A stretch of 33,659 nucleotides of DNA. It comes from Deltaproteobacteria bacterium. Its GTDB lineage: Bacteria; Desulfobacterota; Deferrimicrobia; Deferrimicrobiales; Deferrimicrobiaceae. The position numbers were made by a program, and so were the translations under genes. The stretch lies in contig JANXQJ010000013.1 in NCBI GenBank assembly GCA_025356865.1, positions 1 through 33,659 of the forward strand, written 5' to 3'. This document shows, piece by piece, positions 25,799-33,538 of the stretch (the stretch's first letter is position 1; every line of letters begins with the position of its first letter). Under the pieces are notes generated by a model that was given only the letters and a program-made list of their open reading frames with translations, was not told the DNA's origin and did no database searches.

Positions 25799-26034
25799 GC
25801 ACGGTCGAGAAGGTTCGCATTGCGCTGGAGGCGGTCGCCCGGGCCCCGGTCCCGGCGGAAGACGACGCGTCGCTCTTCGATGCGGGTGTCATCGACTCAT
25901 TCGGACTGATGGAATTCATCGGGGAGCTCGAGCGGCAGTTCGGCGTCAAGGTGCCGGACGAGGAACTCACCCCGCGCAAATTCGAGACAATTGCCAAGGT
26001 GGCCGCCTGGTTCGACGCCCGGAAACGCGGCTGA
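25795..26034 (+). CDS. acyl carrier protein
   Basis: The 79-residue four-helix carrier has Ser35 in GVIDSFGLMEFI for the phosphopantetheine arm and an acidic helix II (LMEFIGELERQFG). The C-terminal helix is FETIAKVAAWFDARK. It is not the housekeeping AcpP: the motif is DSFGL rather than DSLD, and the gene lies in an acyltransferase operon, overlapping the SGNH gene by 4 nt and the KAS III gene by 1 nt. It is probably the soluble acyl donor or shuttle for the neighbouring enzymes, comparable to DltC. Confidence 0.93.
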   Translation: MSTVEKVRIALEAVARAPVPAEDDASLFDAGVIDSFGLMEFIGELERQFGVKVPDEELTPRKFETIAKVAAWFDARKRG

Positions 26035-27005
26035 TGTCGAACGCGCCCGGGAATGAAACAGGGCAGACCCGGATATCCGGGTTCGGGCATTGCCTGCCGG
26101 AAGGCGTCGTGGATAACGCGGCGCTGGCGGCCGAGTTCGGCGTGGAGGCGGCGTGGATTCTCTCGGTCTCCGGGATTCGCACGCGCCGTTGCGTGGCGCC
26201 CGGCGAAACGGTCTGCGATCTGGCGCACCGGGCTGCGCTGGCCGCGCTCGCGGATGCGGGGATCACCCCTTCCGACCTCGGCGCGATCGTGGTCGGGACG
26301 GGCACGCCGCACCGGCAGTTCCCGGGCGTGTCGGCCGAAGTGCAGAAGCGGCTTGCGGCGCCCGGCATCCCGGCGTTCGACATCCATCTGGCGAGCGTGG
26401 GCGGGCTCTTCGCGTTGGCGACCGCTTCGGCCTTGTGCGCGCAGTACGGACCCGTCCTCGTGATCGGGGCCGAGGTGATGAGCGCGGTCCTGGCGCGGCA
26501 TCCGCGCGTCAAGGAGACGGGCATCCTGTTCGGCGACGGGGCGGGCGCCTGCATTGTCATGCCCGGGGCGGGTGCCGTCACGCTCGACGAGATCCGGATC
26601 GCGAGCGACGCGACTTTTTCCGACGCCCTGTTCATGGATTTCGGCGAGTCGATGGTCATGGACGGCCGCACCGTCATCCTGCAGGCCAACCGGAAGCTGC
26701 AATCCGCTGTATCCGACCTGCTCGGGCGCAACGGCCTCGCGCCGGACGACATCGATCTCTTTCTTTTTCATCAGGCGAACCTCAACCTGCTCCGGCAGGT
26801 GGGGGGTGCGCTCAAGATCGATCCCGAAAAAGTGTTCGTCAACCTCGACCGGTACGGCAACACCTCGTCTGCGTCGCTATTGATCGCGATGTCCGAGGCG
26901 CGCGCGGCGGGACTGCTCGAGCCGGGAATGCGGGCGGTTCTCGCCGCCTTCGGTGCCGGGATGGGTTGGGGGGCCGCGCTGATATCGTGTCGGGCGGGTT
27001 CCTGA
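26034..27005 (+). CDS. ketoacyl-ACP synthase III-like protein with Ser in place of catalytic Cys
   Basis: This 323-residue thiolase-fold protein is FabH-like in length and motifs: SGIRTRR, VVGTGTPHRQFPG, LFGDGAGACIV, FHQAN (His246) and RYGNTSSAS (Asn276). Where FabH has Cys in an A-A-C-S/T-G-F context, this protein has Ser121 in DIHLASVGGLF. His and Asn of the triad are intact, so the change looks selective. Ser-type KAS III homologues such as DpsC are known to transfer acyl groups. Here it could load the adjacent ACP from acyl-CoA. That role is inferred. It is the last gene of the operon. Confidence 0.88.
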   Translation: MSNAPGNETGQTRISGFGHCLPEGVVDNAALAAEFGVEAAWILSVSGIRTRRCVAPGETVCDLAHRAALAALADAGITPSDLGAIVVGTGTPHRQFPGVSAEVQKRLAAPGIPAFDIHLASVGGLFALATASALCAQYGPVLVIGAEVMSAVLARHPRVKETGILFGDGAGACIVMPGAGAVTLDEIRIASDATFSDALFMDFGESMVMDGRTVILQANRKLQSAVSDLLGRNGLAPDDIDLFLFHQANLNLLRQVGGALKIDPEKVFVNLDRYGNTSSASLLIAMSEARAAGLLEPGMRAVLAAFGAGMGWGAALISCRAGS

Positions 27006-27033
27006 CCGGGATTGCCGGCAAGTCGACGGTCCA

Positions 27034-27079
27034 AAAGAAAACGGCCACCCGGAAGCGATCCGGGTGGCCGTTTTTCTTT
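27034..27079. terminator. bidirectional intrinsic terminator
   Basis: ACGGCCACCCGGA (27041-27053) and TCCGGGTGGCCGT (27059-27071) form a perfect 13-bp stem with a five-base loop. It is flanked by an A-rich left side and T-rich right side, so it serves both the KAS III operon and the convergent chemoreceptor gene. Confidence 0.93.
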
Positions 27080-27092
27080 CGGGGTATTTCGA

Positions 27093-28733
27093 TCAGAACG
27101 AGTTCATGTCGTTGTCGTCCATCGGGAAGACGTCATCGGGGGTCCCCTTGGCCGGTCGCGAGGCCGGTTTGGCGGCCGAGGCGGATTTCTTGGCCGTCAC
27201 GCGGCCCGATGGGGCCGATAGCGCAGCCCGGGGCGCCCTGCCACGCGAAGCCGAGGAACGGGTTGCGGGACGCGGGGCCGCGGCAGGCCGACGCCCGCCT
27301 TCGTCCGCGCCGCGGACCAGGTCGCGGATTTGCGAGACGACGTCCTGCATCGAAATCGCCTGGGCGGAGAGTTCCTCGGTCGCCGAGGCGATCTCTTCGG
27401 CGTTGCCCGCCGTCTGCTGCGTGACCTTGTCCATCTGGGAGATGGCGCCGCTCACCTCGGTGATGCCGCGCGACTGTTCGGAAGAGGCGGCGGAGATCTC
27501 GCCGACCAGTTCGTTGACCTTCTTGACCGACGTCGCCACTTCCTGGAAGTCGCTGTTGGTCTTCTCGACGAGCTGGGTGCCGGCCTTGATCCGCTGGACG
27601 GTGGCCTCGATCAGGTCGGAGGTGTTCTTCGCCGCGCCGGCGGCCCGCTGGGCCAGGTTGCGGACCTCGTCGGCGACGACCGCGAACCCCGCGCCCGCCT
27701 CGCCCGCCCGAGCCGCCTCGACTGCCGCGTTGAGCGCCAGCAGGTTGGTCTGGAAGGCGATCTCGTCGATCGTCTTGATGATCTTGCCGACCTCTTCGCC
27801 CATCGAGGAGATCTCGGCCATGGATCCGACCATCGACCCCATCGAGACGTTGGCCTTGTCGACGTTGTGGCCGGCCTGCTCGGCGAGCTGCCGCGCCTGC
27901 CCGGCGTTGTCGGCGTTCTGGTGCGTCATCGCCGACATCTCTTCCATCGCCGACGACGTCTCCTCGAGTGACGCCGCGGACTCGGAGGACCCTTCCGCAA
28001 GCGTCTGCGCCGAGGAGGAAAGCTGCATGGAGGCGGACGACACCTGGCTTGCCCCTTCGCTGAGCGATTCGACCGCCTGATTGAGCGACCGGGAGATCGA
28101 ACGGGCCAGGTAGATCCCGAGGGCGAGCGCGAGGCCCATGCAGGCGACCACCAACACGATCATGAAGGTGATGGCGCCGTTGGCGAGGACGTTGTTTTCA
28201 TCGGAGGTCTGCTTGGCCAGCTTTTCCTTGATCGCCATCAGTTTTTCGATGTTTTCCTGGACGACCTTGCGATTTTTTTCGCCTTCGCCTTCGATCAATG
28301 CCTTGGCTTCGGCCTTTTTCCCCTCATTGATGAGGGCGGCCACCTTGTCGACCACGGTGTTGAAAGCGGCGAGCGAAGCGGTCAACTCCTTGAATATCGT
28401 ACGGCCTTCGTCGGTCAGGATCGTCTTCTCGAACTCGGCCAGGTATTCGTTGGTCGCCTTGTGGCGCTCCTTGATCGTTTGCATCAACTTTTCCCGTTTC
28501 GCGGCTTCGTCCTCGAGAATCAGTTCGAAAACGTTGGAGCGCATCCGCTGGAAATGGGTCGAAGCTTCCCCGATGGCGCCCAGCGGCGCGGTGATCTTTT
28601 CGTACAGTTTCGTATCGGCGTCGTCGATCTTCTTGATGTTTCGGATTCCGACGAACCCGACGATGCCGCAGATGAGCGCCACCGAGACGAACGCCGCGAT
28701 CAACTTGGCTCCCAAGGACAGGTTTTTCAGCAT
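27093..28733 (-). CDS. methyl-accepting chemotaxis protein with four-helix-bundle sensor
   Basis: The 546-residue receptor has a transmembrane segment at about residues 10-30 and a helical periplasmic 4HB_MCP domain (about 35-185, with [13 protein letters not shown]). A second transmembrane segment lies at about 188-210, followed by a short linker and the long coiled-coil signalling domain. The signalling tip reads [24 protein letters not shown], then [15 protein letters not shown]. The C-terminal tail is Ala/Arg/Pro-rich and ends acidic (MDDNDMNSF); there is no NWETF pentapeptide. GGAGG precedes ATG 28733. The ligand is unknown. Confidence 0.95.
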   Translation of the reverse strand: MLKNLSLGAKLIAAFVSVALICGIVGFVGIRNIKKIDDADTKLYEKITAPLGAIGEASTHFQRMRSNVFELILEDEAAKREKLMQTIKERHKATNEYLAEFEKTILTDEGRTIFKELTASLAAFNTVVDKVAALINEGKKAEAKALIEGEGEKNRKVVQENIEKLMAIKEKLAKQTSDENNVLANGAITFMIVLVVACMGLALALGIYLARSISRSLNQAVESLSEGASQVSSASMQLSSSAQTLAEGSSESAASLEETSSAMEEMSAMTHQNADNAGQARQLAEQAGHNVDKANVSMGSMVGSMAEISSMGEEVGKIIKTIDEIAFQTNLLALNAAVEAARAGEAGAGFAVVADEVRNLAQRAAGAAKNTSDLIEATVQRIKAGTQLVEKTNSDFQEVATSVKKVNELVGEISAASSEQSRGITEVSGAISQMDKVTQQTAGNAEEIASATEELSAQAISMQDVVSQIRDLVRGADEGGRRPAAAPRPATRSSASRGRAPRAALSAPSGRVTAKKSASAAKPASRPAKGTPDDVFPMDDNDMNSF

Positions 28734-28772
28734 TACGGATGCACCTCCAGCGCGTTGAATACTCCGAGTGAC

Positions 28773-28800
28773 TTATCGGCAGGACCAAGGAAAATCCTTA
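28773..28800 (-). promoter_or_regulatory. sigma28 (FliA)-type promoter of the chemoreceptor gene
   Basis: The minus strand carries GCCGATAA (28780-28773), the exact flagellar sigma28 -10 sequence. TAAG lies 16 nt upstream (28800-28797), close to the usual TAAA with 15-nt spacing. The predicted start leaves a leader of about 30 nt before ATG 28733. Confidence 0.65.
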
Positions 28801-28895
28801 GTGCAAAAAATACAACGATGATTTAATCGAAATCGGGGGAGCGGACGCGACCGCAAGGCGGTTCCGGCGTCTAACGTAGCAAGGGGGAACATGAA

Positions 28896-29648
28896 ATGAG
28901 CCGATTCGACAGCGACTATATTCCGGCCTCCGCGATGGGGATATTTGCCCACCCGGACGATGCCGAGTTCACGGTGGCCGGCACGATCGCCCGGTGGGCG
29001 GCTGCCGGTTGCGAGGTGACGCTGGTGCTGCTGACCAGCGGGAACGTGGGTACGCACGACCCCACGCTGACGCGTGCAGGGTTGGCGGAGATCCGGGAGC
29101 GCGAAGAGCGCGCGTCCGCCGGGAAACTCGGCGTGAAGCAGGTGGTGTTCCTGGGGCACGACGACTGCGAACTGCAGCCGACGATGGCGATCCGGCAGGA
29201 ACTGGTCCGCGAGATCCGCCGATACAAGCCCGAGGTGGTCATCTGCAACGACCCGCAGTCGCTCTTCTTCGAGGAGCGGTACGTCAACCACCCGGACCAC
29301 CGCGCCGCCGGGACGGTGGCGATCGACGCCGTCTTTCCGGGCGCCGAGATGGAACTGCTTTGGCCCGAGCTGGGGGCGCCCCACAAGGTGCACGCGCTCT
29401 ACATCAGTTCAACGATGACGCCGAACCGGTGGATCGACGTAACGGGGACGATCGACCTCAAGATCGCCGCACTCAACGAACACAAGAGCCAGTTGGGCGA
29501 GCGCGACATCTCCGACATGATCCGGGAGTGGGCGATTGCCGCCGCGGCGACGGGAAACTGGGACGGCGAGCCGGATGCGCGTCCGAAATTCGCCGAGGCG
29601 TTCCGGGTGATGAAGCTGATGCGGGAAGAGAAGGCGGGGGGCGGCTGA
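28896..29648 (+). CDS. LmbE/PIG-L family zinc-dependent N-deacetylase
   Basis: The 250-residue Rossmann-like protein has the zinc motif AHPDDAE at residues 18-24 and a third ligand in NHPDHRAAG. Relatives deacetylate GlcNAc-containing small molecules such as GlcNAc-malate (bacillithiol), GlcNAc-inositol (mycothiol) or glycolipids; the substrate is open. AAGGGGG at 28880-28886 supports ATG 28896. It is divergent from the chemoreceptor. The next 120 nt (29649-29771) hold no gene or terminator that I can support. Confidence 0.9.
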   Translation: MSRFDSDYIPASAMGIFAHPDDAEFTVAGTIARWAAAGCEVTLVLLTSGNVGTHDPTLTRAGLAEIREREERASAGKLGVKQVVFLGHDDCELQPTMAIRQELVREIRRYKPEVVICNDPQSLFFEERYVNHPDHRAAGTVAIDAVFPGAEMELLWPELGAPHKVHALYISSTMTPNRWIDVTGTIDLKIAALNEHKSQLGERDISDMIREWAIAAAATGNWDGEPDARPKFAEAFRVMKLMREEKAGGG

Positions 29649-29771
29649 TGAAGCGGTTGGCCGACTGTTCGTCGTGGCGATTGCTGCGAAGGGACTGACT
29701 CGCGACCTGCTGCTCGAGGGTGGCGTTTCCCTGGTCTCCGGCAAGTTGATCCTGCCTTCCTGGCGGCGGGG

Positions 29772-30920
29772 CTACTGCTTTGCCGCAGGCAGGATTGTGC
29801 CGTCCTCCCGGATGACCGCGCCGCGCGACTTGAGGTCCTCGGCGGTCAGTTGCCGGAGGAGGCCTGTGACCTTGCCTTCCGGATCCGGCTCCGGAATTCC
29901 CTTCCGCCTGAGCGCCACCGGGACGATCTTGCCGGAGAGGAAGCGTCCCGTATCGAGGTCGAGTTCGGCGCGCAGCGCAAAGCCGAGCCCGCTCGCCCCC
30001 TTCAGGTTGAACATCCCGTAGGTCAGGAAGTTTCCGAGCGAGTAGGCGATCAGCCGGTCGCGGTAGATTTCCATGGCGCGCGGCACGTGGGGACCGTGGC
30101 CGAAGACCGCGGCCGCTCCGGCGTCGATCGCCGCGTGCGCGAACTTTTCGACGTCCCCTCGTTTTTCCCCGGCGAATATTTCCATCCCCCCCGTCAGATG
30201 CAGCGCATCCTTTCCTTCCGCGCCACCGTGGAACGAGACGAGGACGAGGTCGTTTTCCGCGGCCTGTTTCCGGATGATTGCCGAGGCGGTGGGGATATCG
30301 AGGGTCGAGGCGCTGAAGGCGGTCGGGGACTTGTAGGAAAATCCGAGGATGGCGACACGTTTTCCGCCGACCGTGAAACGGGCGACCTGGTCGCCGCCGA
30401 CCGGCTGGATGCCGGCGTCCGCCAGCGTGGCGACCGTGTTGTCGATCCCCTCGCGACCGAAATCGAAGGTGTGGTTGTTGGCGATGTTCAGCGCGTTGAA
30501 ACCGGCGTCCTTCAGGTAGCGGACGTAGCGGGTCGGCGTGCGAAAGGCGAAGCACAGTTTCGGGTCGCGCGCATGCCGGCACTTCTCGGCGACGCCGTTG
30601 TCGAGGAGCGGTCCTTCGAGGTTGCCGAAGACGATGTCGCGATCGCGGAGCGCGGCACCCACTTTCAGGAAGAGGTCGCACCCGTCGTCCGGCGGCAGCA
30701 TCCCCTCGGGCCACCCCGTTCCCATCATGATGTCGCCCACGGCGACGACGCCGAGGACGGCAGAGGGCGGCGGTGCAGGAATTGGTGAGGCGATATCCGG
30801 ATTTCCCCCGCCGTGTCCCCATGCGGCGGCGTTTCCGGCGAAAAGGAACTGGATGGCCAGCATGAGCAGAAAGTTTGCGGGAAAATGGAACGGGTGCCTC
30901 AAGGCATGTCGGCGTGGCAT
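29772..30920 (-). CDS. CapA-like metallophosphoesterase-fold protein
   Basis: The 382-residue protein has an N-terminal signal (NFLLMLAIQFLFAGNAAA). The PGA_cap metallophosphatase-like fold shows VAVGDIMMGTG, FGNLEGPL, NIANNHTFDFG, VSFHGGAEG and FGHGPHVPRAMEI, the metal-site motifs of the family. CapA proteins take part in poly-gamma-glutamate capsule export. No capB or capC lies nearby, so the role here is unclear; many bacteria carry stand-alone homologues. ATG 30920 is used; the later Met before LAIQFLF is an alternative. Confidence 0.88.
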   Translation of the reverse strand: MPRRHALRHPFHFPANFLLMLAIQFLFAGNAAAWGHGGGNPDIASPIPAPPPSAVLGVVAVGDIMMGTGWPEGMLPPDDGCDLFLKVGAALRDRDIVFGNLEGPLLDNGVAEKCRHARDPKLCFAFRTPTRYVRYLKDAGFNALNIANNHTFDFGREGIDNTVATLADAGIQPVGGDQVARFTVGGKRVAILGFSYKSPTAFSASTLDIPTASAIIRKQAAENDLVLVSFHGGAEGKDALHLTGGMEIFAGEKRGDVEKFAHAAIDAGAAAVFGHGPHVPRAMEIYRDRLIAYSLGNFLTYGMFNLKGASGLGFALRAELDLDTGRFLSGKIVPVALRRKGIPEPDPEGKVTGLLRQLTAEDLKSRGAVIREDGTILPAAKQ

Positions 30921-30968
30921 GGTTTCCCTGCGCTAAATCCGGTATCGGTGATGGCACCCGTTGAATCC

Positions 30969-30974
30969 ATTATA
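30969..30974 (-). promoter_or_regulatory. possible -10 box of the capA-like gene
   Basis: A perfect TATAAT reads on the minus strand about 50 nt before the capA-like start. No good -35 partner is seen, so it may depend on an activator. The ssrA promoter must lie in the same 131-nt gap; TATCAT at 31031-31036 is a candidate -10 for it. Confidence 0.3.
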
Positions 30975-31051
30975 CGCCAGATCGTTTTGCAGACCGGGCG
31001 GCGGCCGGACCTGCGGGGCGCAATCGGTGGTATCATAAAGATTGTCATCAC

Positions 31052-31405
31052 GGGGGCGAAACGGATTCGACGTGGACGTCGATGCTCCTGGGTTGCGTGC
31101 CGAGGCCCCGCTGTCCTCGTAAAAAGCGGGAACCAATAGTCGCAAACGACTATTCTTACGCTCTCGCGGCTTAGGCCGTGAGCGTCCGACTGCCGAGTTC
31201 CCTCGTAGGTAGAAGGGCGTCACGCTAGAGGGATAGCCCCAATCTCCTGCCCGGGGGGAGGAATGGCGAAATCAATCCGGGATTGCGCGGAGGGGACCCT
31301 GCCGATGGGGGACCCCGAGGGCGAAACTTAAATCATCGGAAACGCACGTAGTAGCCCTGAGTAAAGAGTTTGCGGACGGGGGTTCGACTCCCCCCGCCTC
31401 CACCA
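31052..31405 (+). ncRNA. ssrA: transfer-messenger RNA (tmRNA, SsrA)
   Basis: The 5' end GGGGGCGAAACGGATTCGAC and the 3' end with a T-loop GGTTCGACTCC and encoded CCA (31403-31405) are diagnostic. The acceptor stem pairs GGGGGCG (31052-31058) with CGCCTCC (31395-31401). The tag reading frame runs from GCA 31142 to TAG 31172-31174 and encodes ANDYSYALAA, ending in the usual LAA-type degradation signal. Length is 354 nt, one-piece form. tmRNA rescues stalled ribosomes with SmpB, whose gene is at 18341. Confidence 0.97.
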
Positions 31406-31435
31406 AGTGAACTTCCAGCACAGTCCGAGATAGAC

Positions 31436-31464
31436 CAAAAAGCCCCGAGAAATCGGGGTTTTTT
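31436..31464 (+). terminator. intrinsic terminator after ssrA
   Basis: CCCCGA (31443-31448) and TCGGGG (31453-31458) enclose a GAAA tetraloop. A preceding A tract and following T tract extend the stem. It lies about 30 nt after the tmRNA CCA end. Confidence 0.9.
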
Positions 31465-31515
31465 GTTGCCTTGCGTCCGGTGGCGTCCGCAGGGGACCGG
31501 TAGATGCCACAGGTT

Positions 31516-31659
31516 TTAGGGGTATTTTGGGGGGTATTTAAGGGTTGTCCGGATCCGGATACCCCCAAAAATGCGATCGGCGGCGTCCGCGAAGAAGGCG
31601 AACACCTCTTTCCTCGGGCAGGCGAGCTTGAGCGTGAAATGGAGGTCGTGCCAGCTCAC
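31516..31659 (-). pseudogene. truncated SRPBCC-family gene (N-terminus only)
   Basis: The frame begins with GTG 31659, overlapping the SDR stop codon (GTGA), as expected for a coupled downstream gene. About 30 residues follow (SWHDLHFTLKLACPRKEVF then AFFADAADRI) that look like the first strand and helix of a START/SRPBCC ligand-binding protein, usually about 140-160 residues. The frame then runs into the GGGGTATTT-type repeat cluster, translating to meaningless sequence, and stops at 31516. The rest of the gene is absent, so it was cut off at the repeat cluster next to ssrA. Confidence 0.6.
31519..31572. repeat. attachment-site-like repeat cluster downstream of ssrA
   Basis: GGGGTATTTT (31519-31528) and GGGGTATTTA (31531-31540) are direct repeats 12 nt apart. 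ATACCCCCAAAAAT (31559-31572) is an inverted copy. Repeats of this kind next to a tRNA or tmRNA 3' end resemble arm-type integrase binding sites. No integrase gene is in the window. Confidence 0.45.
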
Positions 31660-32546
31660 GGGGAAAACGGTTTCCCGGCGGCGGAGGCGTCGCACATCGT
31701 CCGGAGTCCTTCCCGGTAGGTCGGGTAGGCGAGCCTCACGCCGAGCGTTGCCTTGAGGTCGCGATTCGAGCACCGCTTCGAATCGGCGTAGAAGGAGCGT
31801 GCCATCGGCGACAGCTCCGCCGACTCGAACGGGATCTCGGGCGGCGGCGGGATGCCGAGCAGTGCCGCGGCGTACGAGACCACGTCCTGGGGCGGCGCCG
31901 GTTCGTCGTCCGTGACGTTCCAGGTGCCGCCCGGTCCGGGACTCGCGAAGCAGGCCGCGATCGTCCGGGCGATGTCCGCGACGTGGATCCGGTTGAATAA
32001 CTGCCCGGGTTTGACGATCCGGCGCGCGGTCCCGTTGCGCAACTCCTCGAGCGCGTTGCGTCCCGGACCGTAGATACCGGCAAGACGCAGCACGTAAACC
32101 GCCTTCCCCGATTCCGCCCCTAGCGCTCGCCACCCGTTTTCCGCCTCGAGCCGCGTGACGTTGCGCGGGTTGGACGGGATGCACTGCGTCGACTCGTCGA
32201 TCCAAGACCCCTCATGGTCGCCGTAGACCCCAATGGTAGAGAGGTAGACGATGCGCGTGAGGGTGCTCGATCCGGAGATTGCGTCCCGGAATGCGGGCAG
32301 CGCCGGGTCGCCGTGTTCGCCGGGAGGAATGGAGGCGAGCAGGGCATCGGATTCCGCGAGACGGCCGGGAATCCGCGGGTCCGCTTCGGACGGGGAGAAC
32401 GGGAGCAGTTCGAGCCGGTCGCCGGACAAGGCATTCGCCCGGTCGCGCGAGGTCACGGTTCCGGTCACGCCTTCGGGGGGTTGGGCGGCCCCGTTCAAAT
32501 AGTGATGCGCGCAATAGCCGTATCCGAAGATGAAGAGTCGTGTCAT
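31656..32546 (-). CDS. SDR-family NAD(P)-dependent epimerase/oxidoreductase
   Basis: The 296-residue protein opens MTRLFIFGYGYCAHHYL, a Gly-rich nucleotide-binding loop of the atypical type. Active-site residues lie in VYLSTIGVYGDHEG (Ser/Thr and Tyr), VLRLAGIYGPGRN, FNRIHVADIA and TWNVTDDEPA, all typical of extended/atypical SDRs. The start is ATG 32546, with GGAGGAG 9 nt upstream; a longer open frame upstream (to 32657) lacks such support. Its stop overlaps the GTG of the truncated SRPBCC gene. The substrate is unknown. Confidence 0.87.
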   Translation of the reverse strand: MTRLFIFGYGYCAHHYLNGAAQPPEGVTGTVTSRDRANALSGDRLELLPFSPSEADPRIPGRLAESDALLASIPPGEHGDPALPAFRDAISGSSTLTRIVYLSTIGVYGDHEGSWIDESTQCIPSNPRNVTRLEAENGWRALGAESGKAVYVLRLAGIYGPGRNALEELRNGTARRIVKPGQLFNRIHVADIARTIAACFASPGPGGTWNVTDDEPAPPQDVVSYAAALLGIPPPPEIPFESAELSPMARSFYADSKRCSNRDLKATLGVRLAYPTYREGLRTMCDASAAGKPFSP

Positions 32547-32772
32547 TTCGGGAAGCTCCTCCAATCCGTTGGTTCTGCAAGCATGATGGCGCCACTTCGA
32601 GGGGGGATGCAACCACCCTTGTCCCGGAGATGTGCGGCGGGGCATCCGGTGAATCAAGGGTCGTTTCCGGGCGTCTCAACAGGGTGAGGAAATCCGAGAG
32701 GCCCGGGGGGAGAAGCCGGGGGATTGCGTTGGAGGCAAATAACTGCAATCGTATCCGGTACGGGAGGTGTGG

Positions 32773-33345
32773 ATGAAATCATGCTTCACTGCCGTATTTT
32801 GCCTGATCGTCGGGACCGGCTTGGCCGCCCCGGCCTATGCCCTGACCGTTCAGGGCATCGCTTTCGCCGACACGCTCCAGGCCGGGAACGACACCCTCCG
32901 CCTCCACAACGCAGCCCTCCTCCGTGACATGAAGGTTCTAAAGGCCTACGTGGCGGCACTTTACCTCCCGGTGGGAACCGCTCCGGAGGCCGTCCTGGAC
33001 GACGTCCCGAAGCGGTTGGAGATCAGCTACATGGTTCCGATAAAGGGGGGCGATTTCGCGAAGGGCGCCGACCCGGTGCTTGCGCGCAACCAGGGCGCGG
33101 CCGAGCTCGAGCGGCTGCGCAGTCGGATCGATCGTCTCCACGCCGCCTACCGGGACGTGAAGCCGGGCGACCGGTACGCCCTGACCTACCTCCCCGGGCG
33201 GGGGACGGAGCTGACGCTGAACGGCACCCTGCTCGTCGTCATCGAAGGCGCCGATTTCGCTTCGGCCTACTTCGGCATCTGGCTCGGCCGGGAGCCGATC
33301 GACGCGAAGCTCAAGCGCGACCTGCTGGGGGGGGCGTTGACATGA
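32773..33345 (+). CDS. exported chalcone-isomerase-like protein
   Basis: The 190-residue protein has a signal peptide ([20 protein letters not shown]). The chalcone-isomerase-like fold shows [11 protein letters not shown]-type strands (here [14 protein letters not shown]), [13 protein letters not shown] and a terminal [13 protein letters not shown], the usual end motif of the bacterial family. Bacterial members are not flavonoid enzymes; several accompany lipocalin and cyclopropane-fatty-acid synthase genes. GGGAGG at 32762-32767 supports ATG 32773 over GTG 32767. Confidence 0.85.
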   Translation: MKSCFTAVFCLIVGTGLAAPAYALTVQGIAFADTLQAGNDTLRLHNAALLRDMKVLKAYVAALYLPVGTAPEAVLDDVPKRLEISYMVPIKGGDFAKGADPVLARNQGAAELERLRSRIDRLHAAYRDVKPGDRYALTYLPGRGTELTLNGTLLVVIEGADFASAYFGIWLGREPIDAKLKRDLLGGALT

Positions 33346-33364
33346 ACGACCGGCGGACGCCGGA

Positions 33365-33538
33365 ATGACACGGGTATTTCTCGTCACGGGCGGGGCGCTA
33401 CTCGGCTACACGGCCTGCGGCTTCCTCGTATCCCGGATCCTTGGCCGCAACGACATCGCGGACGTGGCCTGGGGGCCCGGATTCCTGGTGGCCGCGGCGG
33501 TTTCTCTCGTCGCGGGGGCCGGAGTTCGGGGAGGGTCC
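33365..33538 (+). pseudogene. N-terminal remnant of a DUF1295-type membrane protein
   Basis: From ATG 33365 there are 58 residues: a transmembrane segment ([19 protein letters not shown]), then [13 protein letters not shown], the hallmark of DUF1295/steroid-reductase-like proteins, then a second hydrophobic segment. The family is normally about 260 residues with several more helices and a C-terminal reductase motif. Here the frame runs straight into the lipocalin start without a stop. It looks like an in-frame deletion remnant. A nine-codon mini-ORF (33342-33368) overlaps both the upstream stop and this start. Confidence 0.45.

Noticed and set aside
29648-29698. 16-codon ORF after the LmbE-like gene (MKRLADCSSW...)
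   Set aside because: The TGATG overlap is tempting, but the frame ends almost at once and shows no ribosome site or similarity; it may be a decayed gene start.
31272-31568. Minus-strand ORFs across the tmRNA (containing VEAGGVEPPS and RRGESNPRPQT)
   Set aside because: They are antisense to the 3' part of ssrA. Such peptides are a familiar annotation artefact of tRNA/tmRNA 3' ends and have no independent support.
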